A DNA stretch of 18,439 nucleotides from Nitrososphaerales archaeon (GCA_030044375.1 JASHVX010000015.1:1-18439), one strand, 5' to 3'. Shown: positions 7,297 through 14,874, counted from the stretch's first letter. The notes: generated from the letters alone by a model not told the origin. A program made the numbers and translations.

Positions 7297-7318
7297 GATT
7301 CGCCGGCTGCTTGGCCCG

Positions 7319-7326
7319 CTTATATG
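7319..7326 (-). promoter_or_regulatory. TATA box of tRNA-Ser
   Basis: The minus-strand CATATAAG is centred about 27 bases upstream of the first base of the mature tRNA (7296). Transcription should therefore start at or one base before the mature 5' end, leaving little or no 5' leader for RNase P to remove. Confidence 0.6.
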
Positions 7327-7399
7327 CGAGACTGTGGGCGCTTCATCGGAATCTGGGCAGCTTCCTGCCCCCCGGCCCGGGTCCACCCATGCGAAAACA

Positions 7400-7407
7400 T
7401 TACATAT
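7400..7407 (+). promoter_or_regulatory. TATA-like box of the membrane Fe-S protein gene
   Basis: GCGAAAACATTACATATG carries a purine-rich BRE-like block followed by TTACATAT, centred about 23 bases upstream of the ATG at 7427. That spacing suits a start of transcription at or just after the ATG region. A purine-rich GGGGAG also lies between the box and the ATG, so either leaderless or SD-led initiation is possible. Confidence 0.45.
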
Positions 7408-7426
7408 GTTATGGGGAGAGAAATTG

Positions 7427-9508
7427 ATGGGAGTCAGCGTGGAACCGATACTCCTGTGGGCCGTCGCGGCCTCCATGGCTGCCTTCACCTCTTGGCTCCT
7501 GAAGAAGGGGTCTTCGATGAAGACTCTCAACGACGCGGTCGTGATGCTGCTGCTGCTCTCGATGATGGCGTCTATGTTCGTCAGCACCGTGGTCTACCTC
7601 TACTTCCCCGGCTTCATGACCCTGATACTGCTCGTCATAGCGAACATGGTCTCGATGAGCATCTTCCTCCTTCCCGCGCTCATCCTGCTCGTCGCGGGCG
7701 ACAGGCCGCTGGAGAGCGTGCTCAAGGCGAGCCCTGTCTCGGCCAGGACGCTTGTCGTAGCCTCGGCCGTCGTCTTCGTCCTGCTGTCTGAGATATTCAT
7801 GGGCTGGACCTTCGCCCTGGTAGCCGGCACAGTCAAGGCGGCGGGAGGGCTCACTGCGGTCTACTCGGCGCTCGTCAGCTCGTCCAGTTCCTACTGGTTC
7901 GTCTTCACCATGGCCGCCGAGATGGGAATCACCCTCTTCCTCATGAGGAAGCGCTTCCCTAAGGGGCTTGGCTGGGTGGTCGCGGCCCAGTCCGCGGTCA
8001 TGCTCTTCTCCCCGACGGCCATCGCGACGACTGGATGGGCCGACTTCTCTCTGATCGCGGGCAGCGTGGTCATGATCGTCCTGTTCATCTATCTCTTCGA
8101 GTTCCTCTACAAGAACAGGACGGCGGGCTCTGGCACGCTGAGCTATGTGCTCGGCGTGATGTTCGCCTACGCCCTGATGATGGCGGGGGTCTTCGTCTGG
8201 TTCCTCGACGGCGACGCGTCCCTCTTCGTCCTGTCTGTGCTCGTCGAGATGGTGGTGTACTTCTACCTCGTCCTCGAGGAGAAGAAGGTCAACGCGACCG
8301 AGCTCCGGGGATGGCAGTCGTCTCCTCTCTGGGTCTTCGCGGTCCTCGTGTGCCTCTTCGTCGCGGAGTTCTTCATGGGGGGCGTCATCGACATCTACGC
8401 GTACGGGACGTCGTACTTCACCACCCTCCCGTTCGCCTCGGTGTCGGGGTCTGCGCTCGGGGTGATAGAGGCGGCGCTCTACAACTTCCTTACTTTCTTC
8501 GCAAGCGTCACGGCGTCATTCTGGTATCTGACCATGATGGGCGTCGAGATGGGGGCGCTGGTCGTCTTCAAGATGAAGGAAGCGAGGGAGACGGAGACGA
8601 AGGTGAGGCTCGGCATGGTCATAGCGGCCTACGCGCTTTACTCGCTCTTCCTTCCGGTGTTCGTCTTCTCCGCAGACCTGCCGAACGTGCCATGGATAGG
8701 ATGGAGCATGGGCCTCGGCACGGCTGGCGCACTGGCCCCGGCCGTGATCTTGGCGCTGCTCGCGAGCTACTTCATCAGCGGAGCCCTCTCCTTCTTCTTC
8801 GGCAGCAGGAACGTGTGCTCCCTCTTCTGCACGGCGGCCCTGATGTACCAAGGGACCACTATCGACGCCATGAGCTCCTTCAACAGGACCTCGTCGGTCG
8901 GCAGGAGGTTCCTCACCTCGAGGATCTCAGGCATCTACAAGTCCGTGGTGTCGCTGGTCTGGGTCTCCCTCATTGCCACGGCGGCCCTCTCGTACCTGAC
9001 GTCTGTTGGCATCCTGAACATCTCGGTCTTCGGGACCGACCCGAGCTTCCTCCTCTACACGTTCTACTTCGACTTCCTCTGGTACATACTTTGGATCATG
9101 ATACCGTTCGTCGGCACATACGGCTGCGCCACGACCGGGATGTGCGGCTGGGGGTCCTTCAACCAGCTCGTCTCGAGGCTCGGCTTCTTCAAGCTCAAGG
9201 TCAAGGACAGCGACACGTGCCTCTCGTGCCAGACGAAGGACTGCGCGAAGGTCTGCCCGGTGGGCATAACTGACCAGCCGGGGACGTTCATCTCTTCGGG
9301 CCAGCTCAAGAGCTTCAAGTGCATCGGCGTCGGCGACTGCGTGTCAGCCTGCCCGTACGAGAACATCTACTTCTACGACGTCAGGCGCTGGTTCCGAGAG
9401 AGGATGGGCAAGGGAGCCAACTCCCAGGCAGGGACAGGCTCGCCTGCGGCCCCGCTGTCTCTCGTCCTGAAGGGGCCGAAGGACGCTGCGGCGTCTCAGG
9501 GCGCCTGA
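7427..9508 (+). CDS. Large polytopic membrane protein with C-terminal ferredoxin-like domain
   Basis: The 693-residue protein has many hydrophobic segments (roughly 14-16 helices up to residue 565), then a cytoplasmic-type tail. Cysteine motifs: NVCSLFC (C464, C468) and YGCATTGMCGWG (C567, C573), both near membrane segments, recall NapH/NosR/CcoG-type proteins. They are followed by CLSCQTKDCAKVCPVG (C598, C601, C606, C610), a full 4Fe-4S set, and CIGVGDCVSACP (C632, C638, C642), where the usual second cysteine is V635. The membrane part looks duplicated: SEIFMGW...YWFVFTMAAEMG (121-167) and AEFFMGG...FWYLTMMGVEMG (313-376). The likely role is electron transfer between a membrane carrier and Fe-S centres; donor and acceptor are unknown. 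I chose ATG 7427 over in-frame ATGs at 7334 and 7406 because it follows the TATA box and GGGGAG, and because the extra N-terminus is polar and unlike a membrane protein start. It overlaps the next gene by 13 bases, convergently. Confidence 0.8.
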   Translation: MGVSVEPILLWAVAASMAAFTSWLLKKGSSMKTLNDAVVMLLLLSMMASMFVSTVVYLYFPGFMTLILLVIANMVSMSIFLLPALILLVAGDRPLESVLKASPVSARTLVVASAVVFVLLSEIFMGWTFALVAGTVKAAGGLTAVYSALVSSSSSYWFVFTMAAEMGITLFLMRKRFPKGLGWVVAAQSAVMLFSPTAIATTGWADFSLIAGSVVMIVLFIYLFEFLYKNRTAGSGTLSYVLGVMFAYALMMAGVFVWFLDGDASLFVLSVLVEMVVYFYLVLEEKKVNATELRGWQSSPLWVFAVLVCLFVAEFFMGGVIDIYAYGTSYFTTLPFASVSGSALGVIEAALYNFLTFFASVTASFWYLTMMGVEMGALVVFKMKEARETETKVRLGMVIAAYALYSLFLPVFVFSADLPNVPWIGWSMGLGTAGALAPAVILALLASYFISGALSFFFGSRNVCSLFCTAALMYQGTTIDAMSSFNRTSSVGRRFLTSRISGIYKSVVSLVWVSLIATAALSYLTSVGILNISVFGTDPSFLLYTFYFDFLWYILWIMIPFVGTYGCATTGMCGWGSFNQLVSRLGFFKLKVKDSDTCLSCQTKDCAKVCPVGITDQPGTFISSGQLKSFKCIGVGDCVSACPYENIYFYDVRRWFRERMGKGANSQAGTGSPAAPLSLVLKGPKDAAASQGA

Positions 9509-10299
9509 GGCAGCGTCGGGACGGCGGGGAGCCCGGTCGAGACCTTCATGATGGAGACCAGGTTCAGGTAAAGGAACGCGATCGCGAACAGAGGGAGCAC
9601 GAAGTAGGTCCCGTAGTAGACCCACCCTGCCGAGACTATCGCCAGGGCGGTGGGCGAGATCACCCCGAGCACTCCCGCGACCGACAGGCAGCAGGAGGCG
9701 CCGAACAATATTCCCACCGACGGGAGCAGGACGAAGACGCGAGCCTTCCCCGCCGCCGTCCTGGCGCGGTTGAGCTCCCTGGCCTCGCCTATGTTGGCAA
9801 GGACCAGGACCGCGATCACGAGCGCGATTGAGACGTTGTAGAAGCTCAGTGCGGCCGCGAGGGTCGGCGGCACGGTGACCACTATCGACGGGTAGAACAT
9901 GACGTCGGCCGCTGCGTTCAGCAGGGACTGAGGGACGAAGAGGACGGTCGATACGAAGAGCCCCTGGGGGACGGGCACCCCCGACCCGTAGATCGAGTCG
10001 AGGATCGCCTCGAAGACGAAGCCGTAGAGCAGAAGGTGCACCACGAGGTAGCCGACGAAGACGAGCACCCCTGCGGGGGTAGGCGCATACTTGGAGAAGG
10101 CCTTCGCTGCCCTCCTGAGAGGGAAAGCGAGGAGCAGGAAGACGACGGCGCACCAGAAGAGGCCGGCCCCGAGGATCTCGAAGATGTTCGGCGATATGGC
10201 TGCGAACTCGTAACTGAAGTAGGTCAGAGCGAACCCGGTGGCGGCGGCCGTGACCAGAGAGACCGTGGGCCAGGGGCTGGCCTTCCTTGTGGCCGTCAC
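9496..10299 (-). CDS. Unknown polytopic membrane protein with a Cys-Cys motif
   Basis: The 267-residue protein is almost entirely membrane segments: helices near 13-30, 40-60, 76-98, 112-130, 136-170, 188-212, 217-227 and 232-250. A basic loop (about 172-187, with GEARELNRARTAAGKAR) is probably cytoplasmic. The one striking motif is LLPSVGILFGASCCLS (191-206), with adjacent C203 and C204 inside or at the edge of a helix and a proline-glycine pattern around them. This could bind a metal or form a redox pair, but I recognise no family. The start is GTG at 10299. Its tail-to-tail overlap with the Fe-S membrane protein is suggestive of a link, but convergent genes are not co-transcribed. It lies on the same strand as the ribosomal operon, 67 bases after cbf5, and could be its last gene. 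Confidence 0.7.
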   Translation of the reverse strand: MTATRKASPWPTVSLVTAAATGFALTYFSYEFAAISPNIFEILGAGLFWCAVVFLLLAFPLRRAAKAFSKYAPTPAGVLVFVGYLVVHLLLYGFVFEAILDSIYGSGVPVPQGLFVSTVLFVPQSLLNAAADVMFYPSIVVTVPPTLAAALSFYNVSIALVIAVLVLANIGEARELNRARTAAGKARVFVLLPSVGILFGASCCLSVAGVLGVISPTALAIVSAGWVYYGTYFVLPLFAIAFLYLNLVSIMKVSTGLPAVPTLPQAP

Positions 10300-10336
10300 C
10301 TAGACATGCACGGACTCGTGAACCAGCGCCAAAGCG

Positions 10337-10343
10337 TCATAAG
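10337..10343 (-). promoter_or_regulatory. Possible TATA box of the Cys-Cys membrane protein gene
   Basis: The minus-strand CGCTTATGACG in the 67-base gap after cbf5 would place a transcription start near 10315, about 16 bases before the GTG. It deviates from the consensus, so read-through from the ribosomal operon is an equal alternative. Confidence 0.25.
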
Positions 10344-10366
10344 CGTTTGCGGGCAGGACCGCGGGC

Positions 10367-11356
10367 TCATTCCGCCGGCGCTTCGGGGCGCCGCTTCCAC
10401 AGCTTCGGATAGGTCCCGCGCCTCATCACGACACGCTCGGTCGAGCACACGAGGCCCTTCTTGGCCGAGGATGTCTCCTCAGTCGAGAGGAGGGCAGACC
10501 CTATCGCGACGAGCTCGCCCTTCGCCGACATGAGCGCGACAGTGTCACCCTTCGCCATCCCCTCTGAAACGGAGAGCACGCCCGGCACGCCGAGCCGGGC
10601 GCCGTGGCATATGGCGTCGACCGCCGAGTCGCGCATTGCGATCCTCTTGATGTCGCCGAGCGAGTCTTCGACCGGTTTGACCAGCGTCCTGATCGGCCCT
10701 TCGTCCCCGTCCTTCAGCCTGAATATCGCGTCTGTCAGCTGGTGCATGGTCACGAAGCCTCCCGCTTCATTCAGAGGACCCACCCTGGTCCTCCTGAGCT
10801 CTACCATGGTGGCGCCGACTCCCAGTACCTCGCCTATGTCGTAGACGAGCTTCCTGATGTATGTCCCCGACTGGCAGGTGCACCTGAAGAGCTTCAGGTT
10901 GCCCTTCGACTCCTCTATCGCGAGCTCGTAGATCGTCCTGCTCCTGACCTGCCGGCTCACAGACGACCTCTGCGGAGGCCGTTGGAAGATCTCTCCTGTG
11001 AACTCGTCCACCACTTCGGAGAACCTCCTTTGGGGCACGGAAGAGTGGAGCCTCATGACGCCGACGTACTCCTTGGGGAAGAGGAGGAGCAGGCTGAGCG
11101 CCTTTGTAGCCTGGCCCAGTCCTATCGGGAGCAGGCCCGACACTGGAGGGTCGAGGGTGCCGCTGTGGCCAGCCTTCTCCACGCCGAGCGCCCTCCTGAC
11201 CCAGGCCACGACCTCGTGGCTCGTGGGCCCCCTCGGTTTGTCGATGGCTATGATGCCATAGTCGAGCAGCTGCTCGAGCGGCCTCGCGTGCGGCTCCCAA
11301 CCATGCTCGGCGTCAGCGGGCTCCTCGTCGATGACCACGACTCCCTTCGGGGACAA
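10367..11356 (-). CDS. cbf5: tRNA/rRNA pseudouridine synthase, Cbf5/dyskerin type
   Basis: The 329-residue catalytic subunit of the H/ACA guide RNA complex converts uridine to pseudouridine in rRNA, and also position 55 in tRNA. Seen: GIIAIDKPRGPTSHEVV (34-50), the catalytic block GHSGTLDPPVSGLLPIGLG (63-81) with D69, TYIRKLVYDIGE (165-176), and a C-terminal PUA domain (about 236-318) with GARLGVPGVLSV. The N-terminal extension before residue 33 is of the archaeal/eukaryotic Cbf5 type and unlike bacterial TruB. The start is probably TTG at 11356, one base after the cmk stop; a GTG at codon 7 is an alternative. It ends the cmk-cbf5 part of the operon, an archaeal gene order that couples rRNA modification to ribosomal protein synthesis. 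Confidence 0.93.
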   Translation of the reverse strand: MSPKGVVVIDEEPADAEHGWEPHARPLEQLLDYGIIAIDKPRGPTSHEVVAWVRRALGVEKAGHSGTLDPPVSGLLPIGLGQATKALSLLLLFPKEYVGVMRLHSSVPQRRFSEVVDEFTGEIFQRPPQRSSVSRQVRSRTIYELAIEESKGNLKLFRCTCQSGTYIRKLVYDIGEVLGVGATMVELRRTRVGPLNEAGGFVTMHQLTDAIFRLKDGDEGPIRTLVKPVEDSLGDIKRIAMRDSAVDAICHGARLGVPGVLSVSEGMAKGDTVALMSAKGELVAIGSALLSTEETSSAKKGLVCSTERVVMRRGTYPKLWKRRPEAPAE

Positions 11357-11357
11357 G

Positions 11358-11918
11358 TCAGCGTGCCCTGCCCTTCACGTACTTGAGCACGATCTCGGCG
11401 ACCCTCGAGCCGCCTATCGAGTCGGTGTCCACCGACAGGTCGAAGGGGCTGAGGTCCTTGCCGAACTCGATGCCGTAGATCTTCTTGTAGAGCGCGTAGT
11501 TCTCCGAGTCCCTGACAGACAGGACCTCGAGGCACTGCCCGACGGTCATGCCGTCCCTCTTGGCCATCCTCCTGGCCCTGCAGCTCTGCCCGCCTGAGAG
11601 CCAGACCTTCATCCCGCGCGAGGAGAGCCAGGGAAGGGGGTAGCTCGTTATCACTATGTCGCCGGCCTTCGCCTTGTCGAGGAGCCTCGAGTCGACCTCC
11701 TTGTCGAACCCCGAGGAGGCCTTCCTCTCGTTCAGGAAGCGCATGCCGTCCGCGGTGTCCCACCAGTCGTCGCCGCCGGGTGCGTAGCCCTCCTCGACAG
11801 CCATCTCTTTGAGCACGTCGCCGCCCCCCACCAGCGGCAGGCCGAGCGCCGAGGAGACCCTCCTCGACACCGTCGTCTTCCCGACAGCCGGCATCCCGGA
11901 CATGATGATGGCGTCCAT
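11358..11918 (-). CDS. cmk: Cytidylate kinase, archaeal type
   Basis: The 186-residue kinase phosphorylates CMP and dCMP with ATP. Seen: the P-loop SGMPAVGKTTVSR at 7-19, the LPLVGGGDVLKEMA region (27-40) that corresponds to the nucleotide-selecting segment, and a C-terminal RDSENYALYKKIYGI followed by FDLSVDTD, the hallmark of archaeal CMK. The length fits the family (about 180-190). The ATG at 11918 lies 9 bases after the end of the DUF106 gene. Confidence 0.9.
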   Translation of the reverse strand: MDAIIMSGMPAVGKTTVSRRVSSALGLPLVGGGDVLKEMAVEEGYAPGGDDWWDTADGMRFLNERKASSGFDKEVDSRLLDKAKAGDIVITSYPLPWLSSRGMKVWLSGGQSCRARRMAKRDGMTVGQCLEVLSVRDSENYALYKKIYGIEFGKDLSPFDLSVDTDSIGGSRVAEIVLKYVKGRAR

Positions 11919-11927
11919 GCCGCGCGC

Positions 11928-12857
11928 CTATGGCGTGGTGTGGAGAAGCCTGCTGAGGAGGCTGGAGAAGGTGAAGGAGCTCAGCATGTACCACCAGAAG
12001 AGGACCATGGTCTTGTCGGAGGCGACCAGGTAGGGGATGGGGATTGGGGAGTAAGCGACAGGGGTGCTGAACCCGCCGAGGTACGATGCCATCAGGTAAT
12101 AGACGGCCAGGAGAGGGATGAATGTGATCGCCGTCACCTTGAGCCTGGCCATCGAGACCTTGGCCTGGGCCTGCCGCATGGGCAGCTCTTTCTTCTTCAG
12201 CTTCTCCAGCTTCGCCTTGTCCTTCGCGAGAGTAGCCTCCCTCTTCTCCTTGTTGAAGGCGTTCACCTCGGCCTTCATCCTCCTCTCCGCATCCAGGTCG
12301 ACCACCTGCCGCGTCACGATCTGCGTCACGAGGCCGAGGCCGATGGAGGTGCCCGTCACCAGGAACGTGGAGTCAGGGATCGCCAGCACGGGTATCTTGA
12401 AGGTGACCGTCGCTTCGTTGATGCCGTCGGATACATAGACCTTGTAGGATCCGGACGGCTCATCGGGCACTATGAAGGAGCATCCAGCCAGCTTGCCGTC
12501 CGAGGTCGTCTGGCACGTGCCGGTGAGGCTCAGCTCAAGGCCGTCGAAGGTCACCGTGATGTTCTTCCCGGCCTCGAAGCCGCTCCCGGAGACGATGCCG
12601 ATCACCGACCCCGCGCCGGCAGACGTGTGCGAGAGGGAGACCTTGGGCGAGGACTGGGACGTCGTGGTGGTGGTGGTGGTGGTCGACTGTGTCGAGCTCG
12701 TGGTGCTGTTCGAGACAGGCTCCTCATTTTGGGCCGAAGCGGCGGAAGGCACCGCGACGCACGCCAGGACGAGGGCCATGACGGCCAGCGCCGACGCCGC
12801 GAGGAGCAGCCGCGAGGCGGGCGAGGACTTTGCGCGGGAGCGTGCCGCCACCATCAT
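11928..12857 (-). CDS. DUF106/EMC3-like membrane insertase with N-terminal Ig/IPT-like domain
   Basis: The 309-residue protein occupies the classical DUF106 slot between adk and cmk. The C-terminal half is the standard archaeal DUF106 (Oxa1/YidC/EMC3 superfamily) core: a membrane helix at about 163-182, a highly charged coiled coil at about 186-240 (AERRMKAEVNAFNKEKREAT and onward), and two membrane helices at about 243-262 and 284-305. These proteins insert short membrane proteins together with SecY and the ribosome. The N-terminal 160 residues are unusual: a signal or anchor segment (17-42, ending ASAQ), a Ser/Thr linker with a polythreonine run (51-69), and an all-beta region (70-157) with SGSGFEAGKNITVTF and GSYKVYV, which resembles an IPT/Ig-like domain and has a cysteine pair (C115, C126). 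The ATG at 12857 overlaps the adk stop (ATGA); ATG 12854 is equally possible. Confidence 0.88.
   Translation of the reverse strand: MMVAARSRAKSSPASRLLLAASALAVMALVLACVAVPSAASAQNEEPVSNSTTSSTQSTTTTTTTTSQSSPKVSLSHTSAGAGSVIGIVSGSGFEAGKNITVTFDGLELSLTGTCQTTSDGKLAGCSFIVPDEPSGSYKVYVSDGINEATVTFKIPVLAIPDSTFLVTGTSIGLGLVTQIVTRQVVDLDAERRMKAEVNAFNKEKREATLAKDKAKLEKLKKKELPMRQAQAKVSMARLKVTAITFIPLLAVYYLMASYLGGFSTPVAYSPIPIPYLVASDKTMVLFWWYMLSSFTFSSLLSRLLHTTP
12661..12684. repeat. GTG/GGT trinucleotide run encoding polythreonine
   Basis: Eight consecutive GTC/GTG triplets (plus-strand reading) encode the threonine run in the linker of the DUF106 protein, ACC/CAC on the coding side. It is a short simple repeat that could vary in length among strains. 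Confidence 0.7.
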
Positions 12858-13426
12858 TTCGCGACATCCCTGATCAAGGAGGCGAGCTGGTCGGCCGTGC
12901 TCTCCGCCCTTCCCTCTGGGTTCTTGACGATCAGCATCGGGGCCCCGGTGAGAGTGGACGACACGGTGAGGAAGCTGCGGCCCAGCTCGGCCTCCTCGAC
13001 GAGCTCCTCCCTCGTCATGGCGTCCCTGGAGCGGGCACCGTCCGCTGCCCTCCTCGCTGAGACCTCCTCCGGACTGGCCTCCACGAGGACCAGGTGCGTC
13101 GGCTTGAGGGCCCTGACCACGTCGTACGGGAGTCCCGGCCAGAAGCCCTCCCTGGTCCTGATGAAGAGGTGTGTGTCCACTAGCACGACGTCGTCTGCCA
13201 TCCTCGCGATCCTGGCCGCAGCCAGCCCCTGGAGCTGCCTCTGCCTCCCCACGGGGAGCCTGCGCATCTCGTCCCTCTCCTTCACCCACTTCCGCCTCTT
13301 CGCCTCCTCCAGCATGACGCTGCCGAATGTCACCAGCCGGGCGCCGTCCAGCCTCGAGCTGAGCTTGTCCAGGACCGTTGTCTTGCCGACGCCGGGGATC
13401 CCTACGACCACGACCCGCAGCTTCAA
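12854..13426 (-). CDS. adkA: Adenylate kinase, archaeal AdkA type
   Basis: The 190-residue kinase interconverts AMP+ATP and 2 ADP. Seen: start MKLRVVVVGIPGVGKTTV with its P-loop at 9-16, LVTFGSVMLEEAKRRKWV, RDEMRRLPVGRQRQLQ, VVLVDTHLFIRTREGFWPGL, and a C-terminal VSSTLTGAPMLIVKN. All match the trimeric archaeal AdkA family, which lacks the bacterial LID insertion. TTG 13426 is chosen because it gives exactly the family N-terminus and lies 5 bases after the secY stop. Reading further upstream would run through secY in another frame. A gene of this kind after secY is the rule in archaea. Confidence 0.92.
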   Translation of the reverse strand: MKLRVVVVGIPGVGKTTVLDKLSSRLDGARLVTFGSVMLEEAKRRKWVKERDEMRRLPVGRQRQLQGLAAARIARMADDVVLVDTHLFIRTREGFWPGLPYDVVRALKPTHLVLVEASPEEVSARRAADGARSRDAMTREELVEEAELGRSFLTVSSTLTGAPMLIVKNPEGRAESTADQLASLIRDVAK

Positions 13427-13431
13427 CGGCC

Positions 13432-14874
13432 TTAGCCTGCTCCTATCAGTCCAGCCAGAGCAGGTGAGATCTCCTCGACCTGTTCCTTGAGGAGCATCTG
13501 GTAGTACTGCAGGATGATGTCCACCATGAGCAGTATGCCTATCCCTGTCCCGAAGACGCCGAAGAGGTCGGCTATGCCTGCTATCAGCCCGATCAAGATG
13601 CCGCCTATTATGGTCAGGGTGGGGATGTACCTGTTGAGGACCTGTTCGATGGAGAGGCCTGTCCTGCGGAAGCCTGGGACCTGGACGTTGGCGTCCATCA
13701 GGTTCTTCGCCACCTGCTTGGGGTTCAGCCCGCCTATCTCCACCCAGAGCTTGGCGAAGACGACGGCCATTCCGACCAGGTAGAGGAGGTAGATCACCGA
13801 GTGGACCGGGTCGGCGATGGTCTGCTCCACGCTCTGCGGCGAGGTCATGTAGTAGACCAAGCCGCCGGTAGGGTACGTCGAGTTGGCGTTCGCCCACTGC
13901 CCCAGATAGGGGAGCCACCAGCTGCTGTGGGACGAGTTCTTGTAGAGCAGCTCGGTGAAGAAGGTTACGTTGGCTCCGAGCGCGGAGACCAGTATCACCG
14001 GGATGTTCGACACGTAGAGGAGCTTGATCGGGTAGACCCCCTGGAAGCCCCTGTACTTTATCGACGTGATCGGCAGCTCGATCCTGATCCCTTCGATGTA
14101 GACGATCACCAGTATCATCACTATCGTGAGGGTAAACGTGAGGAGGCTGGGATACTCGAAGTTCCTTACGACTATGCTCGGCAGCGTGTTGGTGAAGAAG
14201 GCGCTGATGAGGGCCGGGATGAACCCGAAGAAGGCCGTCTGAGTGCTCGTCACCGCGAAGGTGACCGGGGAGAACCCGTACCACATCACGGTCTGGCAGA
14301 CGCCGGCGAGGATGAAGAGGCTGACCCCGCTGCCGAGGCCCCATCCCTTCTGGATCATCTCGTCGAGCAGGAGGACGAGGATCCCTGCAGAGAAGAGCTG
14401 GATGAAGATCACCACGTCGCGGGTCGGTGTCAGGCAGTTGGTCGTCACGCTCGCAGTGCAGGCGCCTCCCAGCGCGCCGCCTAGGATGTATGCGGCCGCC
14501 TCTCCGCAGATCACTATGAGCGTAAGGAGCTTGGTCGCGGTCCCGAAGACCGCCCTGTCGCTCGAATCAGCCATGTCCAGCTTGATGATGTCGCTGCCGA
14601 CCAATAGCTGGAGGATGAGCCCCGAGGTCACTATCGGCCCTATCCCCAGCTCCATCAGCGTCCCCTGTGTGGAGGCGAAGACCACCCTGAGGAACGCCAG
14701 CTGGTTCTGTTGCTCGCCGGGGCCTCCGAACCCGAACAGCGGCGTCGTGGCCATGACGAGGTAGGCTATCAGGGCGAACCCGGTCCAGATGAAACGCTCG
14801 TTGAGGCTGGGCTTCTTCTCCGGCTTCGGTATCTCCGGCAGAACCGTCCCTGCGCTCTTGACGAATTCTCGCAT
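13432..14874 (-). CDS. secY: Protein translocase subunit SecY
   Basis: The protein of about 480 residues is the pore subunit of the Sec61/SecYEG channel, with ten membrane helices. Seen: an N-terminal amphipathic stretch with PEIPKPEKKPSLNERFIWT; a plug/helix-2 region ELGIGPIVTSGLILQLLVGS; an extracytoplasmic loop rich in Asn/Ser between helices 7 and 8; and the conserved cytoplasmic ribosome-binding loop GFRRTGLSIEQVLNRYIPT before the last helices. The size is normal for archaeal SecY. The start is uncertain: ATG 14874, or an in-frame TTG at 14883 three codons upstream, which is closer to an AAGGAG at the end of rpl15. It lies between rpl15 and adk, as in most archaea. Confidence 0.95.
   Translation of the reverse strand: MREFVKSAGTVLPEIPKPEKKPSLNERFIWTGFALIAYLVMATTPLFGFGGPGEQQNQLAFLRVVFASTQGTLMELGIGPIVTSGLILQLLVGSDIIKLDMADSSDRAVFGTATKLLTLIVICGEAAAYILGGALGGACTASVTTNCLTPTRDVVIFIQLFSAGILVLLLDEMIQKGWGLGSGVSLFILAGVCQTVMWYGFSPVTFAVTSTQTAFFGFIPALISAFFTNTLPSIVVRNFEYPSLLTFTLTIVMILVIVYIEGIRIELPITSIKYRGFQGVYPIKLLYVSNIPVILVSALGANVTFFTELLYKNSSHSSWWLPYLGQWANANSTYPTGGLVYYMTSPQSVEQTIADPVHSVIYLLYLVGMAVVFAKLWVEIGGLNPKQVAKNLMDANVQVPGFRRTGLSIEQVLNRYIPTLTIIGGILIGLIAGIADLFGVFGTGIGILLMVDIILQYYQMLLKEQVEEISPALAGLIGAG

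Noticed and set aside
7334..7426. Longer start for the Fe-S membrane protein at 7334
   Set aside because: It would place the start upstream of the TATA box at 7400-7407 and adds a polar, proline-rich stretch before a protein that otherwise begins with a membrane helix.
8035..9273. Second plus-strand frame (about 412 residues) inside the Fe-S membrane protein gene
   Set aside because: Arg/His/Leu-rich out-of-frame translation without hydrophobic segments; the overlapping frame has membrane helices and cysteine motifs.
12858..13289. Upstream in-frame extension of the DUF106 gene to 13289
   Set aside because: The extension runs through adk in another frame and is Arg/Gly/Gln-rich; the ATG at 12857 overlaps the adk stop and is followed by a normal signal segment.
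11940..13490. Plus-strand open frame of about 516 residues over the adk-DUF106 region
   Set aside because: Antisense to two recognised genes; composition typical of shadow frames in G+C-rich DNA.
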